A stretch of 64,000 nt of DNA, taken from the NCBI RefSeq assembly GCF_034009455.1, contig NZ_CP125380.1:4477501-4541500 (forward strand), given 5' to 3'. The position numbers and the translations under genes were made by a program. Shown here piece by piece: positions 55,098 through 63,039 of this stretch. The DNA is from Pseudomonas sp. P5_109 (lineage in GTDB: Bacteria; Pseudomonadota; Gammaproteobacteria; Pseudomonadales; Pseudomonadaceae). The notes under the pieces were generated by a model, which did no database searches, was not told the origin of the DNA, and saw nothing but the letters and a program-made list of their open reading frames with translations. Positions within the stretch are counted from its first letter, which is position 1. Each line of letters begins with the position of its first letter.

Positions 55098-56663
55098 ATG
55101 ATGAACCCAGCAAGCCAGCCGGGCACCGAAACGCACGACGATGACGTCAAGGTGCTGCATAGCATGGGCTATGCCCAGCAACTCTCACGACGCATGGGAG
55201 TTTTCTCCAACTTCGCCATTTCCTTTTCGATCATCTGCATCCTCTCCGGTGGCATCAACTCGCTGGCCCAGGGCACCTCGGGCGCGGGTGGCATCTCCAT
55301 CGGGATCGGCTGGCCGATCGGCTGCCTGATCTCCGGGGTGTTCGCCATGGCCATGGCGCAGATCTCCTCGGCCTACCCCACCGCTGGCGGCCTGTACCAC
55401 TGGGGTTCGATCCTGGGTAACCGCTTCACGGGCTGGCTGACCGCGTGGTTCAACCTGCTGGGGCTGGTCACGGTGCTGGGTGCGATCAACGTCGGCACCT
55501 ACTACTTCTTTTTCGGCGCCTTCGGACCGGCGCTGGGCATGGAGGACACGACCACGGTCCGGGTGATTTTCCTGGCGATCCTCACCGGCGTGCAGGCCTT
55601 GTGCAACCACTTGGGCATTGGCCTGACCGCCAAGCTCACCGACTTCTCCGGTTACCTGATCTTCGCCACGGCGCTGGCGCTGACCATCGTCTGCCTGATG
55701 TCGGCACCGAGCTATGAGTTTGCGCGGTTGTGGACCTTCGGCAACTACTCCGGCGAGGCGGGTGGCGGCGTCTGGCCGCAGGTCTCCAACGGCTGGATCT
55801 TCATGCTCGGCCTGCTGTTGCCGATCTACACCATCACCGGCTATGACGCTTCTGCGCACACCTCCGAGGAAACCCGCAACGCGGCCATGTCGGTGCCGCG
55901 CGGCATGGTCATGTCGGTGGTCTGGTCGCTGCTGTTCGGCTGGCTGATGCTCAGCGCGTTCGTGCTGATGTTGCCGAACATGGACGAGGCGGCCAAACAA
56001 GGCTGGAACGTGTTTTTCTGGGCCATGAACACCCAGGTCAACCCGACCTTGAAACTGGTGCTCTACGTGGCGATTTTCATCTCGCAGGTGCTCTGCGGGC
56101 TGGCCACGGTCACCTCGGTTTCGCGGATGATCTTCGCCTTCTCCCGGGACGGTGGCCTGCCCTGCTCCAAAGCCCTGGCCTCGGTGTCGCCGACCTTTCG
56201 CAGCCCGGTGGCGGCGATCTGGACCGGTGCCACCCTGGCCGTCCTGTTCGACTGGGGCTCGTCGGTGATCTCGGTCGGGGCAACGCCGGTCTACACGATC
56301 GTGGTGTCCTGCACGGTGATCTTCCTGTTCTTCTCCTTCGCCATCCCCATCGTGCTCGGCCTGTTCACCTACGGGACGTCGAAGTGGCCGACCATGGGGC
56401 CGTGGAACATGGGGCGATTCTGGTACTCGGTGTTCGCGATACTCTCGGTCCTGTCGATGATCATCATCTTCGTGATCGGCATCCAGCCACCGAACGATTG
56501 GGCGCTGTACATCACCATCGGCTTCCTGGTGCTGACCGCCATCGTCTGGTTCGGTTTTGAAGCGCGACGGTTCCAGGGGCCACCGGTGGGCGACATGATC
56601 GTCAAGCGCCAGGCTGAAATTGCGGCGGCGGAGGCGGCGTTGAACAAGCAAGCCGGAAGTTGA
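55098..56663 (+). CDS. APC-superfamily amino-acid/amine permease (GABA-permease-like)
   Basis: 521 residues with twelve membrane helices. SRRMGVFSNFAISFSIICIL and GGINSLAQGTSGAGG open TM1-2, and AYPTAGGLYHWGSILG and ITGYDASAHTSEETRNA are signatures of the GABA/choline-type ACT permeases (eukaryote BAT1/UGA4-like). AAGGGG precedes the ATG; an ATG three bases later is also possible. Last gene of the operon with the gamma-glutamyl ligase, so it probably imports the amine or amino alcohol. Confidence 0.86.
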   Translation: MMNPASQPGTETHDDDVKVLHSMGYAQQLSRRMGVFSNFAISFSIICILSGGINSLAQGTSGAGGISIGIGWPIGCLISGVFAMAMAQISSAYPTAGGLYHWGSILGNRFTGWLTAWFNLLGLVTVLGAINVGTYYFFFGAFGPALGMEDTTTVRVIFLAILTGVQALCNHLGIGLTAKLTDFSGYLIFATALALTIVCLMSAPSYEFARLWTFGNYSGEAGGGVWPQVSNGWIFMLGLLLPIYTITGYDASAHTSEETRNAAMSVPRGMVMSVVWSLLFGWLMLSAFVLMLPNMDEAAKQGWNVFFWAMNTQVNPTLKLVLYVAIFISQVLCGLATVTSVSRMIFAFSRDGGLPCSKALASVSPTFRSPVAAIWTGATLAVLFDWGSSVISVGATPVYTIVVSCTVIFLFFSFAIPIVLGLFTYGTSKWPTMGPWNMGRFWYSVFAILSVLSMIIIFVIGIQPPNDWALYITIGFLVLTAIVWFGFEARRFQGPPVGDMIVKRQAEIAAAEAALNKQAGS

Positions 56664-56875
56664 TGGCGTGCACTTGTCTGGTCCTGAAACAGGTTGGCCC
56701 CTGAGTCAGGGCCAGACTTCCCGATTCGCGGACAATTCTTAATCCAAAAAAGGAATCGCCCTACATACAAGTTATTTCATAAGCGTCTTAATTCCCGCCT
56801 TTGGGTTTGTCCAGGGGCATGGACGCGTATTTCCTGAGGCAAACACGGATTGCTGATGCCGCAGGAAGCTTGTTA

Positions 56876-57724
56876 ATGGAACTGACAAAGATTTTTTCGC
56901 CGCAGAACCGGCGGTTGATCACATTCACCTCCCCGATTGAAAACCCGCAAGAATTGCTGCTCGAACGCTTTTCCGGCTCTGAAGGGATGTCGACCTTATT
57001 CAGTTTCGAGTTGGCGCTGATCAGCCAGGACGCACGACTGGAACTCAAGTCATTGATGGGGCAACCCGCGCTGCTCGACATTGAACTGTCGACCGGCGAG
57101 GCACGTTACATCCACGGTTACATCAGTCGATTCAGCCTGCAGAAAAGTGACGGCGGCCTGGCTTACTATTCGGCCACCTTGAGCCCCTGGCTGTGGATGC
57201 TGTCGCGACGCTTCGACTCGCGGATCTTTCAGGAGCAAACCCTCGAGGACATTCTGCGCACGGTGTTCGCCAACTATGGCGTACTGCCCAGATTCGAGTT
57301 CCGTCTGGAGCAGTCGCTCAAGTCGCACAGCTACATCACGCAATACCGCGAGAGCGATCTGGACTTCGTCTTGCGCCTGCTGGAACGTGAGGGTCTGTTT
57401 TTCTACTTCGATCATTCGAAGGAAGAACACCGCCTGATCATCACCGACCATTCCCGCAGCCTCGAACCGTTAGCCCGGCAACCGCGGATTCGTTACCACA
57501 GTGCCTCGGTCACCGAGACCGCCGACTCGATCACCCGTTGGAGCAGTCATCGGGTTTTGCAGTCCGGCAAGATGGCTATCCAGACCTTCGACTACCAGCA
57601 ACCGCGCAATCCGCTGCCGGTCAGCATGCCCAGTGTCAATATCCAAGGTGATGTTCCAACCTACGAAATCTACGACTTTCCCGGTCATTACAGCCACGGG
57701 ATGCCCAATGCACGACCTGGCTAA
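56876..57724 (+). pseudogene. vgrG: vgrG, N-terminal part (gene with internal deletion and frame change)
   Basis: 282 residues of a VgrG: ITFTSPIENPQELLLERFSG, the gp27-like FSFELALIS, EGLFFYFDHSKEEHRLIITD, and YEIYDFPGHY. It then stops at 57722-57724, where an intact VgrG continues for some 180 more residues of gp27/OB-fold before the PRIGQEV segment. The missing middle and the frame change point to a deletion in the genome rather than a single-base error. The ATG at 56876 is the likely start. Confidence 0.82.
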
Positions 57725-57732
57725 GGGTCGCC

Positions 57733-59022
57733 ATGCCCAGTGGCGGCGACGGCTTCGGTCATCAGTTTTTGCCACGCATCGGGCAGGAAGTGCTCGTCAC
57801 CTTCCTCGGCGGCGATATCGACCGCCCCCTGGTGACATCGGTGCTTTACAACGCCGACCATTTCCCCCCGCACTTCAGCAATGCCACGGGGCTACCGGGC
57901 AATCGAACGTTAGCGGGGATCCGGACTCGGGAACATCAGGGCAAGGGCTTCAACGAACTGCTCTTCGACGATACCCCCGGCGCGCTGCGTGCCCGACTGG
58001 GCACGACCCATCAGGCCTCCGCGCTGAATCTGGGCAAGCTCGTTACGCCACGAACCGATGGACAGGCCCAGGCGCGCGGCCAGGGCGCCGAACTGCGCAG
58101 CGATGCCGCGATCGCCCTGCGGGCGGCTCAAGGGATGTTGTTGACCACCTACGCTCGCCACGAGGCGCAGGGCTCACAGCTGGACCGTGAAGAACTGCTC
58201 AAGCTGTTGGCCGAGTGCGGCGAACTGTTCCAGTCCCTCGGCCAGACCGCCGCTGCCCGAGGCAGCCGACAGGTCGACACCCAGGGCATCGAGGCGTTGC
58301 GTCGGTCGTTGAGTCAGTGGCCTGAACCGACCAGCAACAGTTCGGGTGAGCCGGTGCTCGCGCTGGCGGCCGAGGCCGGCATTGCCAGCGCCACGCCGCG
58401 TTCACAGGTGCACTACGCCGGCGAGAATCACGACACCACCGCCCAGGATCACCTGCAGTTGACCAGCGGCGCGGCCATGCGCCTGCACGCCGGCAAAGGG
58501 ATCAGCGCCTTCGCCCAGGACGAAGGCATCAGCGCCATTGCCAATCGCGGCAAGGTGCTGGTGCAAGCCCAGGACGACGACATGGTGCTCAACGCGCAAA
58601 AGAACCTGCACCTTTCGGCAGCCGAAGGCGAAATCCTCATCACCGCCCCGACCATTCGCCTGGTGGCCGATGACGGCAGCTACATCAGGATCGGCGGCGG
58701 GGTCGAGATCGGCACGCAAGGCAAGGCCATCGTGCATGCCGGCGAGCATGACTGGGTGGGGCCCAAGACTGACAGTGCCTCGGTGCCCTCGTTCGGTCGC
58801 GATCCCGCCGCGCAACGCCTGGCCATTCACTACCCCGGCCACGGCGACGACAGCGTCCGATTGGCAGTCGAGCATGCTTACCAAATCAAACTGGAGGATG
58901 GCGGCACAGTGCAAGGACTGACAGATTCAAGCGGAATGACGGAGCGGGTGGAGCGCGAGCAGATGCATCAGGCGCAAGTGTCGGCGTTACGTGACAAAGG
59001 CCCGAACGGTGACAGCCAATGA
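57733..59022 (+). CDS. vgrG: vgrG, C-terminal part (spike and DUF2345 region), possibly re-initiated
   Basis: 429 residues beginning MPSGGDGFGHQF, PRIGQEVLVTFLGGDIDRPL (gp5 OB-fold), then a DUF2345-like beta-helix region (LVQAQDDDMVLNAQKNLHLS, LITAPTIRLVADDGSYIRIG) and a tail to ALRDKGPNGDSQ. AAGGG precedes the ATG only 9 bp after the N-part stop, so separate translation is possible. Its stop overlaps the tle3 start (ATGA), keeping tle3 translation coupled. Whether a split VgrG can trimerise is doubtful. Confidence 0.8.
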   Translation: MPSGGDGFGHQFLPRIGQEVLVTFLGGDIDRPLVTSVLYNADHFPPHFSNATGLPGNRTLAGIRTREHQGKGFNELLFDDTPGALRARLGTTHQASALNLGKLVTPRTDGQAQARGQGAELRSDAAIALRAAQGMLLTTYARHEAQGSQLDREELLKLLAECGELFQSLGQTAAARGSRQVDTQGIEALRRSLSQWPEPTSNSSGEPVLALAAEAGIASATPRSQVHYAGENHDTTAQDHLQLTSGAAMRLHAGKGISAFAQDEGISAIANRGKVLVQAQDDDMVLNAQKNLHLSAAEGEILITAPTIRLVADDGSYIRIGGGVEIGTQGKAIVHAGEHDWVGPKTDSASVPSFGRDPAAQRLAIHYPGHGDDSVRLAVEHAYQIKLEDGGTVQGLTDSSGMTERVEREQMHQAQVSALRDKGPNGDSQ

Positions 59023-59265
59023 GCAGCGAAGATCCGTACTGCGTGGCGCAACTCACCACCCGCCTGATGCCCAACTGCAACACCGTGCGCAAAATGGAAG
59101 TGCCTGCCGACCTGCCGGGGGTGGTGATTTTCCTGCACGGCGTGAATGACCCCGGCGCGTCCTATGAGTCGGTGGAAATCGGGTTGTGCCAGGGGGTGAA
59201 CGAGCGGTTGGATCGGCCGGATCTCAAGGCGGGGCGGTATGGGAGCAAGTACCACAAGGCTGAAA
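58981..59265 (+). repeat. Long direct repeat, copy 1 (vgrG tail + tle3 5' end)
   Basis: About 285 bp nearly identical to 62755-63039. It spans the last 14 vgrG codons and the first 80 or so tle3 codons, and similarity drops sharply afterwards. This marks a recent duplication or gene conversion. Confidence 0.88.
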
Positions 59266-61043
59266 AAACGCCTCGGGAAACGTGGACAGATAAAGAAGAA
59301 CAAATACTCGACGACCCTGACACTTATCTTTATCAGCGCGACACGGACGATCCCAAAACCCGCAGCCTGATGATCCCGTTCTACTGGGGTTATCGCGCCG
59401 CGCCGGAACACGTCAAGCGCGATGACGCCGGTGATCCGTTCAGGGTGCGCAACCAGTTTCAGGATATCCAGGGCAATCGCCTGGATCGCCACTTTGCCAA
59501 GGCCGGTGGTTTTTTTGTCAATGCCACCAACAACCTGGAAGAGATGTACGGTGAAGGCTTCAAGGCCAACCGGAAAACCGGCATGGTCGAATTGATCAAG
59601 CCGAACAATTACCTGCTCTTCGCCAATGCGCCGCTGCGGCATTACTTTGTGTTGGCCGCTCACCGTCTGGCGATGCTGGTCAGGGAAATTCGCCGGGTAT
59701 CCCCCGATGAAACCATCACCCTCATGGGCCATAGCCAAGGCACCCTGATTGCGTTACTGGCGCAGGCCCTGTTGATGGACAAGGGGCAGCGCTGCGCCGA
59801 CACCCTGATTCTCGTGGACTCGCCTTACAGCTTGCTGCACAAGGTCACCCCCAAAGACCATGACACCCTCGCCACGTTGATCCGTATCGTCATGGCGGTC
59901 ACGCAAACGCCCCATACCCAGCCACCGTTATCCGCGCTCAGGGAAGCCAAAACCTATGGCGGTCGCAGCGGCCCTCGATGGTCACCGACGCAAGGGACCC
60001 GCCTGAACAAGATCGGCAACCTCAGCGTTTTCCCCGAGCGCGACAATCGCGGCAAGGTGTACCTGTATTTTTGCCCGGACGATACCACCGTGGCCCTGGA
60101 CGACGTACAAGGCATAGGCACCTACGGTGTGCCGGATGCAACACCGGATGGTCGGCCGGCGATGAAGGCGCTGCAATCGATGGGTTTTTATCAACGGCTG
60201 TGGACCAAGCGCCATCGTGACGGCGAGCCAGTGCTGGTGGGCAAGCCGCCACAACCTGAGTTCATCCGCGCGCCGGGCGAGCACCGCTACCCGGGCGCGT
60301 CCTTTGTCACCGGAGTGGCCTCGCAAGCGCCGATAGCCAAGGGGCAGGAACGCCTGATCAATGCCGAGGCCCTGAACCCGCCCCATGCGCCACAGATGTT
60401 CGGTGGCGAAGCGCTAACCGGCAGTTCGACCACCGCAGGTCTGGACAAACCCGATGAGGTGGCCAAGAGCGTCGCGCTTGGCAAAGACGCCGCGACCTTT
60501 TTGTGGATAAAAATGCCCGCCGAGTATGACGCCCCGAACACCTCGCAGCGGGAGGCGTTAGCCCGTTTCAACGGCTTGTCCGAAGACCCGGAAGACCACA
60601 CGCGCGCCGTACGAAAAGGCGCGGCCCGCTCCAGTAGCAGTTCCTGCCACGAGCGCGAGGAAACCCCACGCGAGGCCCGGGCACGCATGGAGCATGACCA
60701 GAAGACCTGGGGAAACAACTCCTACCACTCGGCGATCCTGCGCAGCCCGGAAAACCAGCGTTGGGTGACAGCGATGGACATTGCCATTGGCCAGGCGCAT
60801 TGCCTTGATGAACCGGCCATGCGCGAGGTGTTGGTGGCGATAGCGGATTGGAAGATGGATGAAGAGGTATTCAGGAAAACCAGTGAGTTGCCAGGTTGGT
60901 CGCGACTAAGCGCTGAGGCTCGGGCATTAGTGAAGGCCAGTTATCAATATTACCAGGAGGGAGAATTTCCGCCCTCCGATCTGGTCTCGCTGACACCCCC
61001 CACTCTGCTTGCCAGCGCCGCTAAAAAAGGAGGTGCTTTGTGA
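59019..61043 (+). CDS. tle3: Type VI lipase effector of the Tle3 family
   Basis: 674 residues. An alpha/beta hydrolase whose nucleophile elbow is GHSQG (237-241, S239), preceded by VVIFLHGVNDPG, the usual lipase oxyanion strand. The C-terminal half matches the Tle3/DUF3274 class (YLYFCPDDTTVALDDVQGIG). There is no signal peptide, as expected for VgrG-delivered cargo. It overlaps the vgrG tail by 4 bp and tla3 by 4 bp. It should hydrolyse phospholipids in the periplasm of target cells. No immunity gene (tli3) is seen beside it. Confidence 0.86.
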   Translation: MSSEDPYCVAQLTTRLMPNCNTVRKMEVPADLPGVVIFLHGVNDPGASYESVEIGLCQGVNERLDRPDLKAGRYGSKYHKAEKTPRETWTDKEEQILDDPDTYLYQRDTDDPKTRSLMIPFYWGYRAAPEHVKRDDAGDPFRVRNQFQDIQGNRLDRHFAKAGGFFVNATNNLEEMYGEGFKANRKTGMVELIKPNNYLLFANAPLRHYFVLAAHRLAMLVREIRRVSPDETITLMGHSQGTLIALLAQALLMDKGQRCADTLILVDSPYSLLHKVTPKDHDTLATLIRIVMAVTQTPHTQPPLSALREAKTYGGRSGPRWSPTQGTRLNKIGNLSVFPERDNRGKVYLYFCPDDTTVALDDVQGIGTYGVPDATPDGRPAMKALQSMGFYQRLWTKRHRDGEPVLVGKPPQPEFIRAPGEHRYPGASFVTGVASQAPIAKGQERLINAEALNPPHAPQMFGGEALTGSSTTAGLDKPDEVAKSVALGKDAATFLWIKMPAEYDAPNTSQREALARFNGLSEDPEDHTRAVRKGAARSSSSSCHEREETPREARARMEHDQKTWGNNSYHSAILRSPENQRWVTAMDIAIGQAHCLDEPAMREVLVAIADWKMDEEVFRKTSELPGWSRLSAEARALVKASYQYYQEGEFPPSDLVSLTPPTLLASAAKKGGAL

Positions 61044-62728
61044 GCGATCCTCAAGACCGTCCCCGAACGTTACCGAAACTGAAACCCTATCTCTGGATCG
61101 CCGGCGTACTGCTGGTCCTTTGGCTCGGCTTCGTCTGGCTGGCCCACATCAAGGCACAGGAAAACAACGTGGAACTTCGTAACCTCAACCCGGTACTGCG
61201 CTGGGGGATCGCCGCCATCCTGGGGCCCTTGCTGCTGATTTTCAGCGTTCATTGGTGGGGCAAGGCCGTGGCCAGTGAAAAGGCGGGGCTTGCCGCCTAC
61301 AAAACCAACGTCATGGCGCAAATCAACGAGCAGCAAGCCATGCAAGTACGGACTTATGCGTTGGAAATCCGCGGGGTGGGGATGGCAGTGGATGATTGGC
61401 ATCAATCGTCGATATGGCGAGAAATTAAAAAAAAGAACAACAACTTCGCTTCAATCTATTCTCGAGACCCCGAGGATTATGATTCTTCTTTAAGCTCCCG
61501 GGAAATAACCAGGAACATCAACATTCGTGTGGCGTTCAAGCATTCAGCGAACGGGTCAGTGGCGTACTGGCCAATCCCGGTGTTTGCGCTAGGTCCTCCA
61601 GACCCTTATGAGAAAGGCTACCGAGCCGCCGGTTTGATCAATTCAGGCCGTAATAAGGCAACCTTGGGGGTAACCCAGTTCCTCTGGCAGGACGATGAAA
61701 GCACCTCACACGCGCAAGGCATGATCGAGCGGCTGTTCCAGTTTTTTGACGACAACCCCCAAGTTCCACAAGCGCTGATCGCAAGTCGGGACGGTGACGT
61801 GACGCGTGATGTCTATCGCAAGCCTGGCACCCCTGGCTTGCAGAACGGCCATGTCGTCCCCACGGTGTACGAAAGCATGACCGGGCTGCTGGTCACTCGC
61901 TCGGATCGGGTGGATCGGTACATCCGTCGTTATGCCACCCACGAGCCTGAGGATAACCAAAACAAAAACACGGACCTGGGCAAGCTGTGGGCATTTTACT
62001 GGAAGCATTCCCGTGAGTTTCGGGATGTGTACGAAGAGGCGGAGCGTGCCAAGGGTTTTGCAAACCCCGATGCCCCCGGCACCATGTCCACCGCCTACTG
62101 GCAATCGCAACTCCCCGCCCTTTGGCAAACCATCAACAACCGCGGGCCAGGAGAGTTCGAACCCTCCCCATGGCTACCGATACGCTGGGCCCAGCATCAG
62201 ATCAAAGAGTTCGACGCCGCGCCGGTGCTGGGTTACTTGCACCGACCAATCAAAGTCTCAATGCAGGATGAACAGGGCCGGCGGCTAAAACCGGCACTAC
62301 AGGCCAAGGCCCTGCAGGCTGGCTGGCTGCAAGCCCTGGAGACGTTACCCAAAGGTCAGCAACCAGTCCGCGTGTTCTATGACACCACCGACAACCGGGA
62401 CGCTGAAATCGCCCTGACCAATGCCTTGCACGGCCTGAACACGGACGGCCATGGCATCGCGTTGGGTAATGTCGACGAGGGTTACGACATCGGTCGGCGT
62501 CTGGGCAATACCGGGGTTAGTGGGGCGCTGGTGGAAATCAACCTGGCGACCATCGCCAGCTACCTGGACGGCGGAGCCAGCGCGGTGGTCTACGCCGGCC
62601 CGGACGGTAGCCTGACGGTGCAAATGATCCACCCACCGGACGAGGCCCGCAAAGAAAAGAACCGCGAGAACCGGGGTGCCGATCCCTTCAAGTTCGGCTC
62701 CCCTAGCGGCGGAGTACCCAGGACATGA
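61040..62728 (+). CDS. tla3: Tla3-type adaptor (DUF2875), membrane-anchored
   Basis: 562 residues. Two N-terminal hydrophobic segments (about 15-36 and 52-70) are followed by a large soluble region with VRVFYDTTDNRDAEIALTNA and LVEINLATIASYLDGGASAV. Gene position after tle3 matches PA0259/Tla3 of P. aeruginosa, which holds Tle3 and loads it on VgrG2b. A GTG start overlaps the tle3 stop. The ATGA at its 3' end begins a 23-codon relic that leads into the second tle3. Confidence 0.8.
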   Translation: MSDPQDRPRTLPKLKPYLWIAGVLLVLWLGFVWLAHIKAQENNVELRNLNPVLRWGIAAILGPLLLIFSVHWWGKAVASEKAGLAAYKTNVMAQINEQQAMQVRTYALEIRGVGMAVDDWHQSSIWREIKKKNNNFASIYSRDPEDYDSSLSSREITRNINIRVAFKHSANGSVAYWPIPVFALGPPDPYEKGYRAAGLINSGRNKATLGVTQFLWQDDESTSHAQGMIERLFQFFDDNPQVPQALIASRDGDVTRDVYRKPGTPGLQNGHVVPTVYESMTGLLVTRSDRVDRYIRRYATHEPEDNQNKNTDLGKLWAFYWKHSREFRDVYEEAERAKGFANPDAPGTMSTAYWQSQLPALWQTINNRGPGEFEPSPWLPIRWAQHQIKEFDAAPVLGYLHRPIKVSMQDEQGRRLKPALQAKALQAGWLQALETLPKGQQPVRVFYDTTDNRDAEIALTNALHGLNTDGHGIALGNVDEGYDIGRRLGNTGVSGALVEINLATIASYLDGGASAVVYAGPDGSLTVQMIHPPDEARKEKNRENRGADPFKFGSPSGGVPRT

Positions 62729-62796
62729 CCAATCCCCTCTGCCTGGGCGATGCATCGGCGTTACGTGACAAAGGCCCGAACGGTGACCGCCAATGA
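62725..62796 (+). CDS. 23-codon relic of the vgrG C-terminus bridging tla3 and the second tle3
   Basis: The peptide ends ASALRDKGPNGDRQ, the same tail as the vgrG C-part. Its ATG overlaps the tla3 stop and its TGA overlaps the start of the second tle3, both as ATGA. It may have no protein role but would carry ribosomes from tla3 into the second tle3. It is too short to be noticed by ordinary gene calling. Confidence 0.6.
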   Translation: MTNPLCLGDASALRDKGPNGDRQ

Positions 62797-63039
62797 GCAG
62801 CGAAGATCCGTACTGCGTGGCGCAACTCACCACCCGCCTGATGCCCAACTGCAACACCGTGCGCAAAATGGAAGTGCCTGCCGACCTGCCGGGGGTGGTG
62901 ATTTTCCTGCACGGTGTGAATGACCCCGGCGCGTCCTATGAGTCGGTGGAAACCGGGTTGTGCCAGGGGGTGAACGAGCGGCTGGATCGGCCGGATTTGA
63001 AGGCGGGGCGGTATGGGGCCAAGTACAACGAGGCTAACA
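62755..63039 (+). repeat. Long direct repeat, copy 2
   Basis: Matches 58981-59265 at a constant offset of 3774 bp with only a few substitutions; similarity falls off quickly after 63039. Confidence 0.88.

Noticed and set aside
57700..57740. A single-base sequencing frameshift in vgrG
   Set aside because: Restoring the frame would still leave about 180 expected residues missing between YDFPGHY and PRIGQEV, so a real deletion is the simpler reading.
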